A stretch of DNA of 64,000 nt from Lingula anatina. Its lineage: Eukaryota; Brachiopoda; Lingulata; Lingulida; Lingulidae. Position 1 is the first letter of the stretch, and the number at the start of each line of letters is the position of its first letter. The stretch lies in NCBI RefSeq assembly GCF_001039355.2, contig NW_019774825.1:159537-223536 (forward strand). The letters are read 5' to 3'. The notes beneath the pieces were generated by a model. It worked only from the letters and a program-made list of their open reading frames with translations, searched no databases and was not told the origin of the DNA. A program made the translations under genes and the position numbers. This document shows positions 14,518 through 27,849 of the stretch, one piece after another.

Positions 14518-17500
14518 AAAAAAAATGTGACGAAAACTATCTAAGGATTTTGAAACCAGGCAAATTTCTAAACACACACACACACACACATAAACACACA
14601 CACGCAATCAATGTGTCCTATTGCAACTTCCCCAGTATATAACATGATGAAAACTAACATTTCGGCAACCATGCAGGCAAAACGCACACACACATACATA
14701 CTCTAATGTGCCGCCCCCCCCCCCCCCCCCGACCTTCATTATAACATGTGATGAAAACTTTCTCAAGATTTAGTAACCAGGTGGCCAAATTACTTAATAC
14801 ACACACAGAGATGCTCACATGCATACAAACAGGTAAAAAGCATGCAGTCATGTGCTATGTATATAATAATTTATGCATATGATCACCATCATCTACAAGA
14901 CCACTGCGGGCACTACTGTCTACAGCTTGGTCAAGTGGGGTCAGCTTGTCTTCACTCTCACCAAACCAATCATTTTCATCTTCTCCAGTTTGGTCCGACT
15001 CCCATGGGGATTCCCCTGGCCTGTCTTGGGCTTTGTCTGGATCCCATGGCAACTCATCTGACTTGTCTTCACTTCTAACTTGCTGCCATGGTAACTCTGT
15101 AAAAGAGACAGCAAAACAAGCATGATAATTCTTGGCAAATTGAAGTGCCTTTAGAGGGTTTTTTGTTTCTATTTCTGTATTCTTTGCAAATTGAACTGCC
15201 TCTAGAGGGTTTTTTGTTTCTATTTCTGAATTCCTGGATAAAGAAAATTGCATATTATTTTCATTTTGACTCGGCCCTTATGTTTTCAACTTTTATCACT
15301 TTACATTCAGGGGAGGTAGATCGACCTCATATTGTCTTGCATTTTGCAATCTGGTCTTATTTTAAATAATTAAAAATCACTATAATGATGATAAAAACTA
15401 ATATGGAATCAAAAACTTCTCTGGGTAAAGGGATTAACAATCTGATATACAAGGCTAGGCTGTAGGCAATGTTGTATTAGGTTTTCATGTTTCACATAGG
15501 GAGATTCACCATGCTAAGGTGACTGCTTAGGAAGTTTTCTTTGAAATTATATTTATATAAATGTGTATATGCATGAACAATATTGTCACACAATTCACTT
15601 CTTAGCAGCCCTTTGTTAATATGTTAATTAAATGCAAATTTTGCAAGTGTGTAACAGTATCAATGTCAGGGGTTCTACAATAATCTCTGGAAATTTCCCG
15701 GAAATGTCAGATCAATGAAGACCTGTGAAAGCTGAGGTAAAGTCATATTGTCAAACATGATTTTGGGTTGTTAGAAAAATAGTACTAGCAAAAAGAAAAT
15801 TGGCTCATGACCTGAATGCAAACAGGGTCTGAGGGATACAGATGTATGTTAAATGAAGATATAGCTAACTGATTTATCAGGGCTTTACTAAACTGATTTA
15901 TCAGGAATGGAAGTAGACTTGCCCTTCAAGAAATCGACAGAAAAAAGCTCTTTTTCAAATTTGAATGGGCACTGTATAAAACATATAACAGCTAAAGCTC
16001 TCAAATTAAGCACATATGTGTGATATCATGTGAGGAATAAGTTCTGTAAATTTCAATCCAAGCAGTTGAGTACATTTTGAGACAGAACGCTTTAAATGTG
16101 CAGCAAACCGTAACGCTAATCCCCTCAAGATCTCGACGAAAACCGGAAGTGCGTCATGACATCACTCGCTTGTACTTGGAAAGCTGCTGGGTGATTTTCC
16201 GATGAGAAATATTTCGTGGCTTATACAAATGTTCGGAAAATGACCATGCAGATAAAAGAAAATTTACTAATCAAAATTGAAACTGCGTAATTACATAGAA
16301 AAACATTGTGCATTTCTGACCTCGACTTGTCAGTGTAAACAAAGTGTACTGAACGCATCGCAAGCAAGCACATGAATGCCGCGTTTTATACTTTGTATCA
16401 GACGCTTCATTTTACTTGACAACACAGTGGTTACGATGGGCATGACAGGAAAAACAGTGCAAAAAACACGCACTTCCGGTTTTCGTCGATTTCTTGAAGG
16501 GCGAGTCTAGACCCATTTTTTTATTTCTCTTAAAATCAACAGCAATTTTTGTTTTAATTCTTGTGTGAAACAGGCCGGGTCTCTATAGCAGTATATGTGC
16601 CAGCATATATTTCATCTATTCACCTGTGTTATAGTAACTTGTTGGGTCAACCATGTGGGACAGTGAAAGGAGTCTCACATGAGTACCCTCTGGTGTACAA
16701 CTGTCATCAAGCCTCATTAAGCAGGCCCTTTCCCAGCAATTTCAAAAGGGGGTTCTTTTTCTTAAAAAAATGGACCAAAAAAACATCATGCACCTAGTTC
16801 AAATTTTACCTAAAGCAGACCTTTTCTCGGCATTTAGGGCAGCTCATTCATCCCCCCCTTGCTATGAGCCTACTAAGGTACCCCCATCATGCTCTATATG
16901 TCTTGATATTCAATTACACTAGATGGATATTTTGTGACGTCAGTGAGAATTAAGTATTGGTTCATGCAAGTTCAGTTCTGAAATCATCTTCAGAAATAGA
17001 AATTGCTCCCAATACCTCTACAAACACAGCTAAGGATGCTTTTCATTCTCTAAGGATGAAGGCCTAACAATACAAATGTAATTGTACATTCGTGCGTCAC
17101 ATAATGTATTCAAATTATCGAAAAAGGCTCCTTGAAACTGTATGAAGTCTTGACATCCATGCATAAGCAGATGATCATTAGATTACAGAGATCATATTCT
17201 GTCTTAACAAACAACATGGCTTCATTGTAAACCCATCTTTCAGGAAATAAAAGTTGGCGGTGCATGTAGTGTAAACCTGGGTGCCTTCTGACACAAGTAC
17301 GTTGGGCCTCAATTCCAAGAAAGGGGTGGATGGAGGCCGTCTTCTGAGTATTCTGGAAGAGGGTCAGAATTTTTTAAGTTTATGTGTCAGTAGACAATCA
17401 AAAATGGAAGAGGAATCAACAAAATAATTACAAAGACTTGGAAAATATCTCTTAGGTCCATCCCTACTATATACCTACATTTACAGGGTAGCAGATTTTG

Positions 17501-20500
17501 TCTGAACAGAGTGTAAATTTGTAAACTTATTTCTTTCATTTTCGACCAATATAGGAATGGGAAGAGAAAATTTGAAGAAATTCTAAGAAAAATGGAAAAA
17601 AAACACAGTCCTTTCCAAAACTTCTACTTCAATTATTGCTCTTTCCCTAGAATATATTGCATATAGAATCAAACAGCTTCTCACTTTCTCTTTAACTGAT
17701 AATTGACAGAGGATATCCTCCAGACAGAGGAAAATCCCCACAGCTGTCCTTGGTGAAGTTTACAATTTGAAAAAAATGTTAATTGTGTGGTTTAAAAATG
17801 CAGCTTTATACTACTTAACAATATGCCCATCTGTTCTGTTATATATCACTTTGCTATATCTCTGACCCTGTAATTAAGACATTTTCCCACAAATTCCAAC
17901 CAAGAAATATATTGTTTACTTTGATCTCCGTTACTATAAGAACACTCATACTTTCTGAGTGCCAATAACTTTGCTCTGTAGAGAATCTATAAAGAAATCT
18001 ATAAAGAAATTTTGTCCAATCACAGTGGAGGTAAACTTAGGTCAAAGATGAATATGTTTCATCACTGATTTGACATGTATTGATATAAAAATCTTGATAC
18101 AGTCATAAACTTAAAAATCATGAACATACATGATATTGTTAATACTTTTCCTGATTAACATGTTATATTCATTCAACTGTTTATTGCACAACATACAGAC
18201 ACAAGTTCTACATATGGCCTGTGTAAAAAACTCGAAATAGATACAAATCAGACCCATAGCTAGGGGGGCTCGAACACACTGCCCTTTTTGCTGGGAAAAG
18301 GTCCATTTGATCTCAGTACACAAAGGTAAAAGGTTCACTTTTTCAGAAAAATAACCTTCGTTTGACACTGCTGGCTGGCTACAGGCCTGTAAATACTTTT
18401 CAACTTCTTTATACCTGCCTGAGAAGTTACGAGGTTTTTGTTTGAACCTGGACTAAAGACCCTGTACACCAAGAATCTGTCACACTGGTGTCCACAGCAT
18501 GCCCAGGTTGTTTCCTTGGCCCACAGGAGTATTCTCTTTGTAGACACTTACAGGGATGGTCTAAGTTGTGTGTGCTGTTTGTAGATCAAATCCCCTTTCA
18601 TTTTCAAAGCAAAAGCAGCAAGACAGACCTCACAGACAGGGGAAGGGAAAAGAAATCTGTCCTCCTTTGAAACCTTGTTGGAATCCACCCCTACTGAATG
18701 TACTTAAACTATCAGAGAAAGCATCTAATGGCTAGCTGTACCAAACCCTTCTTGTGTTTTAGAAAATGTTTGATACCCAAACTGAATATCGTCAAAAATC
18801 GNTGGAGGGAGGTTCTTTAGTTATTTTCCATCTTGCACTTATATTTCGTGAAACAATCACTGAACCATTATAAAACTTCTGATCCATACATTCTCTGGCA
18901 AATATAAGTAACATACTGCAGAAAATTCACTACTTTAAAACCGTGATCTACATACATGCCCCTACCTTCTAAAATATCATCCAACAGCTTTGCATCTTCT
19001 GGTGGAATACTATCACTTGGATGTGCAACTGAAAAAACAATGACGGGTATATGTTTACAAATATCTAATTCACTTTGAATATGGTACATATTGCACCCTT
19101 TCGTATACATAAACATGAGAAAAATGGCTGCTTCCTGAGTTGTATTTCTCCTTTTTCAAAGTTAGAAAGTTTAAATCTTCATTTGTACTTGTATCTTAAA
19201 TATGTGGATTGTTATATAATATGTAAATTGTCAAGATTTATTTAACATTTGAAACATCTGAAAGACACAAATTTCTTGCTAGACACACTCATGACCTTAT
19301 GAAGTGTGGATTCAATAACAACTCCACTTCCTGACAAATATCATATGTAATCTAATGAAAGTGTAACGATAGAGTTACACTGTTATGGGAAATGCAACCT
19401 TTTATAGAACACTGAAAAGCACATCAAAATAGGATGTGGTTGCCAAGGATTCTACTCAACTTACTGTAAGCTGAATATGAAAACTGACATTTAGTTTAAT
19501 GAAAGAAGATTAATATACAATTGGAAATTTCCTGGCTAGNCCCCCCCCCACCCCCAACCAAAAAAAAAAAAAAAAAAAAAAAAAAAACAAACAAAAAAAA
19601 AAAAAATGTGATGAAAACTATCTAAGGATTTTGCAACCAGGCAAATTTCTAAACACACACATAAACACACACACAATCAATGTGTCCTATTTCCACTTCC
19701 CCAGTATATAACATGATGAAAACGCACACACACATACATACTCTAATGTGCCCCCCCCCCCTGACCTCCATTATAACATGTGATGAAAACTTTCTCAGGA
19801 TTTAGTAACCAGGTAGCCAAATTACTTAATACACACACAGAGATGCTCACATGCATACAAACAGGTAAAAAGCATGCAGTCATGTGCTATGTATATAATA
19901 ATTTATGCATATGATCACCATCATCTACAAGACCACTGCGGGCACTACTGTCTACGGCTTGGTCAAGTGGGGTCAGTTTGTCTTCACTCTCACCAAACCA
20001 ATCATTTTCATCTTCTCCGGTTTGGTCCGAATCCCATGGGGATTCCCCTGGCCTGTCTTGGGCTTTGTCTGGTTCCCATGGCAACTCATCTGACTTGTCT
20101 TCACTTCTAACTTGCTGCCATGGTAACTCTGTAAAAGAGACAGCAAAAACAAGCATGATAATTCTTGGCAAATTGAAGTGCCTTTAGAGGGTTTTTTGTT
20201 TCTATTTCTGTATTCTTTGCAAATTGAACTGCCTCTAGAGGGTTTTTTGTTTCTATTTCTGAATTCCTGGATAAAGAAAATTGCATATTATTTTCATTTT
20301 GACTTGGCCCTTATGTTTTCAACTTTTATCACTTTACATTCAGGGGAGGTAGATCAACCTCATATTGTCTTGCATTTTGCAATCTGGTCTTATTTTAAAT
20401 AATTAAAAATCACTATAATGATGATAAAAACTAATATGGAATCAAAAACTTCTCTGGGTAAAGGGATTAACAATCTGATATACAAGGCTAGGCTGTAGGC

Positions 20501-23500
20501 AATGTTGTATTAGGTTTTCATGTTTCACATAGGGAGATTCACCGTGCTAAGGTGACTGCTTAGGAAGTTTTCTTTGAAATTATATTTATATAAATGTGTA
20601 TATGCATGAACAATATTGTCACACAATTCACTTCTTAGCAGCCCTTTGTTAATATGTTAATTAAATGCAAATTTTGCAAGTGTGTAACAGTATCAATGTC
20701 AGGGGTTCTACAATAATCTCTGGAAATTTCCCGGAAATGTCAGATCAATGAAGACCTGTGAAAGCTGAGGTAAAGTCATATTGTCAAACATGATTCTGGG
20801 TTGTTAGAAAAATAGTACTAGCAAAAAGAAAATTGGCTCATGACCTGAATGCAAACAGGGTCTGAGGGATACAGATGTATGTTAAATGAAGATATAGCTA
20901 ACTGATTTATCAGGGCTTTACTAAACTGATTTATCAGGAATGGAAGTAGACTTGCCCTTCAAGAAATCGACGGAAAAAAGCTCTTTTTCAAATTTGAATG
21001 GGCACTGTATAAAACATATAACAGCTAAAGCTCTCAAATTAAGCACATATGTGTGATATCATGTGAGGAATAAGTTCTGTAAATTTCAATCCAAGCAGTT
21101 GAGTACATTTTGAGACAGAACGCTTTAAATGTGCAGCAAACCGTAACGCTAATCCCCTCAAGATCTCGACGAAAACCGGAAGTGCGTCATGACGTCACTC
21201 GCTTGTACTTGGAAAGCTGCTGGGTGATTTTCCGATGAGAAATATTTCGTGGCTTATACAAATGTTCGGAAAATGACCATGCAGATAAAAGAAAATTTGC
21301 TGATCAAAATTGAAACTGCGTAATTACATAGAAAAACATTGTGCATTTCTGACCTCGACTTGTCAGTGTAAACAAAGTGTGCTGAATGCATCGCAAGCAA
21401 GCACATGAATGCTGCGTTTGATACTTTGTATCAGACGCTTCATTTTACTTGACAAGACAGTGGTTACGATGGGCATGACAGGAAAAACAGTGCAAAAAAC
21501 ATGCACTTCCGGTTTTCATCGATTTCTCATTTTTTTATTTCTCTTAAAATCAACAGCAATTTTTGTTTTAATTCTTGTGTGAAACAGGCCGGGTCTCTAT
21601 AGCAGTATATGTGCCAGCATATTTCATCTATTCACCTGTGTTATAGTCACATGCTGGGTCAACCATGTGGGACAGTGAAAGGAGTCTCACATGAGTACCC
21701 TCTGGTGTACAACTGTCATCAAGCCTCATTAAGCAGGCCCTTTGCCAGCAATTTCAAAAGGGGGTTCTTTTTCTTAAAAAATGGACCAAAAAAACATCAT
21801 GCACCTAGTTCAAATTTTACCTAAAGCAGACCTTTTCTCGGCATTAAGGGCAGCTCATTCATCCCCCCCTTGCTATGAGCCTACTAAGGTACCCCCATCA
21901 TGCTCTATATGTCTTGATATTCAATTACACTAGATGGATATTTTGTGACGTCAGTGAGAATTAAGTGTTGGTTCATGCAAGTTCAGTTCTGAAATCATCT
22001 TCAGAAATAGAAATTGCTCCCAATACCTCTACAAACACAGCTTAGGATGCTTTTCATTCTCTAAGGATGAAGGCATAACAATACAAATGTAATTGTACAT
22101 TCGTGCGTCACATAATGTATTCAAATTATCGAAAAAGGCTCCTTGAAACTGTATGAAGTCTTGACATCTATGCATAAGCAGATGATCATTAGATTACAGA
22201 GATCATATTCTGTCTTAACAAACAACATGGCTTCATTGTAAACCCATCTTTCAGGAAATAAAAGTTGGCGGTGCATGTAGTGTAAACCTGGGTGCCTTCT
22301 GACACAAGTATGTTGGGCCTCAATTCCAAGAAAGGGGCGGATGTAGGCCTTCTTCTGGGTATTCTGGAAGACGGTCAGAATTTTTTAAGTTTATGTGTCA
22401 GTAGACGGTCAAAAATGGAAGAGGAATCAACAAATTAATTACAAAGACTTGGAAAATATCTCTTAGGTCCATCCCTACTATATACCTACATGTACAGGGT
22501 AGTAGATTTTGTCTGAACAGTGTGTAAATTTGTAAACTTATTTCTTTCATTTTCAACCAATATAGGAATAGGAAAAGAAAACTTGAAGAAATTCTAAGAA
22601 AAATGGAGAAAAACACAGTCCTTTCCAAAACTTCTACTTCAGTTATTGCTCTTTCCCCTAGTATATACAGGGTATATTGCATATAGAATCAAACAGCTTC
22701 TCACTTTTTATTTAACTGATAATTGACAGAGGATATCCTCCAGACAGAGGAAAATTCCCACAGCTGTCCTTGGTGAAGTTTACAATATGATGTGATTGAA
22801 AAATGTTAATTGTATGATTTACAAATGCAGCTCTGTACTACTTAACAATATGCCCATCTGCTCTGTTGCATCACTTTGCCCTATCTTTGACCCAGTAATT
22901 AAGACATTTTCCCACAAGTTCCAACCAAGAAATATATTGTTTACATTGATCTCCGTTACTATAAGAACACTCATACTTTCTGAGTGCCAATAACTTTGCT
23001 CTGTAGAGAATCTATAAAGAAATCTATAAAGAAATTTTGTCCAATCACAGTGGAGGTAAACTTAGGTCAAAGATGAATATGTTTCATCACTGATTTGACA
23101 TGTATTGATATAAAAATCTTGATACAGTCATAAACTTAAAAATCATGAACATACACGATATTGATAATACTTTTCCTGCTTAACATATGTTATATTCACT
23201 CAACTTTTTACTGCACAACGTACATACATAAGTTCTACATATGGCCTGTGTAAAATACTCGAAATAGATATAAATCAGACCCATAGCTAGGGGGCTTGAA
23301 CACACTGCCCTTTTTGCTGGGAAAGGGTCAATTTGATCTCAGTACACAAAGGTTTCCTAGTAAAAGGTTCACTTTTTCAGAAAAATAACCTTCATTTGAC
23401 ACTGCTGGCTGGCTACGGGCCTGTAAATACTTTTTAACTTCTTTATACCTGCCTGAGAAGAAGTTATGAGGTTTCTGTTTGAACCATATTCCTGGACTAA

Positions 23501-26500
23501 AGATCTGTAGACCAAGAATCTGTCACACTGGTGTCCACAGCATGCCCAGGTTGTTTCCTTGGCCAATAGGAGTATTCTCTTTGGAGACACTTACAGGGAT
23601 GGTCTATGTGGTGTGTGCTGTTTGTATTAACAAGATCAAATCTCCTTTTTTTTTTCAAAGCAAAAGCATCAAGAAGACCTCATATATAGCCAGGGGAAGG
23701 GAAAAGAAATCTGTCCTCCTTTGAAACCTTGTTGGAATCCACCCCTACTAAATATACTTAAACTATCAGAGAAATCATCTAATGGCTATACTAGCTATAC
23801 CAAACCCTTCTGTGTTTTAGAAAATGTTTGATACCCAAACTGAATATCGTCAAAAATTGGAATAAACTGATAGTAGGAATTCTTGCACCAATTGCTATTA
23901 TACTTACCATTATGTCTAACATAATTACCTTCTAAACTGTCAGTGTTATCTGGTTCGGCCAACCATTTACGATCAGTTTCCTTCCCATCTTCTTTGTGAG
24001 CATCATACAGGTCGCCATATTGATCATATTGATCACCATATTGGTCCTCATCACCAATATCTTGCAGTGCAGTCAGATAATTATTGAGGTCTTCAAGATC
24101 TTCTGGACTCAAAGCAGCACCATTTGTTATTGGAGATTTCTCTTTCTTTTGTATTTCCCCATACATATTGGGATTGAAATTTCTGTATCTACGGCGTCGA
24201 GGAGATACATTGTACGATTCCGCCAAATCGTTGGATGAATACCCAGCTGGGTATGCCTGGTAATATTTATGCACTCGATGGCGACTGGTACTGGGGTCAT
24301 ATGGTTGTTCATCCTGTACTCTTTTCTCTGTATTGACTAAGTAGTTGTTAAAAAATGAACCAAGATTTTCTGAGTAATCGTTCTTCAGGGTTGCGCTAAT
24401 ATCATCAATGTCCCGTGCCTGCTTAGCATAAATATAACACAACGTTCGTTCATACCTCTCAGCATTTTTATACGAACTGATGAAATTGCCCAGAATGCAC
24501 TGGGTGTACGGATCATCCCAGGTATATCCGTAACGTATAAGGTGGCGAATTTCTTGTTCTAAGAGCTTCGTTGTAATGGGATCTAGTTCCAGCTTGCTGT
24601 TGGCCAGTCTCCAGTTGGGACCCTCATTTCTCTTTACACAGTATCCAAATACCAAATCTGAAGAAAATAAAGAGACTAACTTTAAGAAATTACTAAATTT
24701 CTAACCAAAATGAAACCTTAATTGACTTAGCTAATTAAAAATAGAAAACCAAACCTGAAATACTGGTACAGACATTTCAAACATGTCAAGGGTCTTATTT
24801 ATCAAAAATAAGAAATGTAAAAGCAATATACGACAAAGAAAACAGTTTATTTCTTATTAAATGAGATTTCCATTATCAGTTTCAATTAGGGTGTGTCATT
24901 CCCAAATTTTAATTTTCCATAAAATATTACTTGCTATTTCAAAAGTATGACAGGTACCATGGTAACATATGATACAGGTAGTGTGTTAACTGCAATGTAT
25001 GAAAAAAACAAATATGCTGATAAGAGAACGGCTCTTTACATGAGAATGTTTGCACAATTAGTGCCTTAAAAACCCTACTAATGGTTGCTCTAATTCTGGT
25101 AACTGGGAAAACCCAAAATACTTTGCTTTGCCATCAAATCCTAGTGACTAAAATAGGGACATTTTAGATAAATTGACAGAATCTTTAAATAATGAACAAC
25201 CGTATTCTATTTATCAATTATATCTGGTGACAATTAATGGTGCTATTTTTCCTTACCGAGGTGAAAAAAGTGTACATGAGCCTGCATATATACATGTACC
25301 CCTTCACCAAATGAACCAGTGACACCACAGAAGAGACAATGCACCTAATTGCTACGCCTTAATACAATTACTGAATATTTAACTTAGTATAGACCAATTT
25401 TGTCAGGGTTACATCATGGCAATATACCAGAAGTTAATCCCTCTGCCTTGAGAGAAAAACACGGAAAATCACTTAAGGTAAATGTTTGTAGAAAGGCCAA
25501 TATTAATTATCATCAATGGAAGTTAGCTGTTCCAGGTAAAATATACCGATATGCATTGCAAGGCCAGCTCATTGCAGACATACACAAAGGGTTTATAACT
25601 TGATTGCTGATTGTCTTCCGTAAAAATCGAATTAATGCAATATCGATGAAACTGTCTGCAACACAGTGTGTTATTTCTGTGGACCGCACTTTGAGCAGAA
25701 ATATCCCCACTCTGTCTAAGACAATTATGTTATTGGTACATTCCCTTGGTCATCCAGGAGCACTGTTTCCAATTGAAACACTTTAACGAAATAATTGGAC
25801 TTGACATCTATTTAGATGACTTCCTTATGTAAAAACTAGACTATTAAATCTTTCTAAATAGTACAAAATAAATAAGTATATGTATAGCATGGTGTGAAAC
25901 AAACCTAGCACCCATTGTACTGACTGCCTCACTTAAGTATTAGTAATGGAATGCATATTGTTCAAATAAAGTAAAAATGCTCACAAAAGTTAGACCTATT
26001 TTAATATAATTTTCTTTTTATTATTATTATTATTATTTTTTTTTTTTTTGTAAATATTGTCTCCAAATGAGCCTTAATAATTAGCTTGATCAGCTCAATC
26101 TGCATGCACTTGTATCTGTGGCCAAAAATTGTAAATATACAAAAGTATAGATGGCACCACCAACAAGCATTTCTTTTTGGGGTTTTATACCGTATATTTA
26201 GGCTATGACCAAAACTACTCAGACCACTGATCCTTAAGGACCCAACGGCAGGGTTTAAGAATGTACCAGGTACCAGGTTAACAAAGAAACAGTGATCAGA
26301 ATTTAAATAAATGTCTGAAATTCATGGCCCAACTTCCAAATAACTGAAATTTGATGTATTATACAGCCATGCCGTTTTATTATGATGGAGTGAAGAGGAG
26401 CGTTATACATATCATGTTCACAAAAACTATAATAATGACATTTCATCTGAGCTTTCTGCCCACCTTTTCATATTTCTTCTTAAAATCAATCTGAACCCAA

Positions 26501-27817
26501 TTAAGCAAACTGCACCCAATGTGTGAAATCTGCAGAGCTAGGAAAAAAATGTGCAGTGCTAAAATGGCACCCTGGATCGATATTGTTATATCCGGCTTAA
26601 AGAGATATTGCTATACTAATTGGCTGTCTAATGTGCGCGCGGGTTAAAGCAGACTAGCAGACTTCAAAAGCTATAGCACATCCCCACAGGGAATCTTGAG
26701 CAAGATGTATGTTTCAGTGAAAAATAACTGAATGTCACGGACTAAAAAGCCATTTCACATTTAATCTTCCGCGAACCTAAAATCAATTTTTGATGTAATT
26801 GATGCTTTCCATTCTTGGTAATATGGAAATACAATGATATCTTTCCTCCATTTGACATGCTCCTGCATCATACTACATAAGGGCAGAATGCGTCTATCAC
26901 TCATGAACGTTCTTTATAAAAAAAAAAAACGTACTAGCTGACAGACCCGGAGCGCACAGTGGGCACACAAGTGAACGACTCAGAAACAACAGAATATATA
27001 CAGTACAAAAATGAAAAATTGAATGATAAATCTCAAACAATGTTCTAGTTTCAGTTATTTTCCCTAATAACTGATAATTCCAAATGGTATGTTTTTTTTT
27101 CTTCTAGTTATACATATTGATGTATGGTTTTAAAGAACTTTCATTATCATTATCATTATAAATATTACACCAAAAGACATCTAAAAGTATATTAAAATCA
27201 TCTGCTACTGTATCAATATAAGAGCATGGTTATTTTCAAGAGCACTATAATAATTATGTTTAATTATCTAAGATTTATCTGTAACAGGATTAAGTTTACT
27301 AATTTACTTACCATCGGTGCATTTTTCGTCAAAATCACACAATGAGATTTCAAAGCGACAGCCTGTAAAAAAAGAAAGAGACACTAATGAGAATTAAGAT
27401 CACCAACAGGTATATTGATGATTTTCAGCATAATATAGAAACAAACTGCCAATAGATACAAATGTACGAGTAGCTTTCAAATACTCTCTTATAGGGACTT
27501 ATGTTGATGACAAGTCACACCTTTCAGTTTGGTGTTGATCAAGATGATGCTAAATAGTTCAAATGTTTATAGATAGCTATAACAATTATGGAACTTCATT
27601 AAACTTTTCAGAAACATAACAAGGGTACATTGTGACAACTGCCACACCTAGACCTGTGCACCGACAAAGCCCAAAATTTACGTGGATTGATATGAGATTA
27701 TATGGGACCTAAATGCAAAAGATGGATGGGCTCTTGTAGTCTAGGAAGAGAAGTGGTAACAGTGACATGGCAGCATCAAATACAGGTTGGAACTTAAACC
27801 AGTGCCGCTCTGGTGGT

Positions 27818-27849
<32 letters not shown>

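Larger units (their letters stand above)
13698..18801. repeat. Retained allele (copy 1) of the PTPRN exon 4-5 region
   Basis: This block is a near-identical direct repeat of 18803 to about 23855, differing by substitutions and small indels spread along it, in introns as well as exons. It is bounded by a long N gap and a single N. Both copies hold the same two exons and the same transposons at the same sites. That is what two haplotypes placed end to end would give; a true tandem duplication is not excluded. Confidence 0.8.

Noticed and set aside
14401-14851. Gly-rich and Cys/Val-rich open frames
   Set aside because: Translations of C/A homopolymers and (CA)n repeats.
25400-25786. Two adjacent plus-strand open frames in intron 2
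   Set aside because: No motif, no splice logic, ordinary length for AT-rich DNA.
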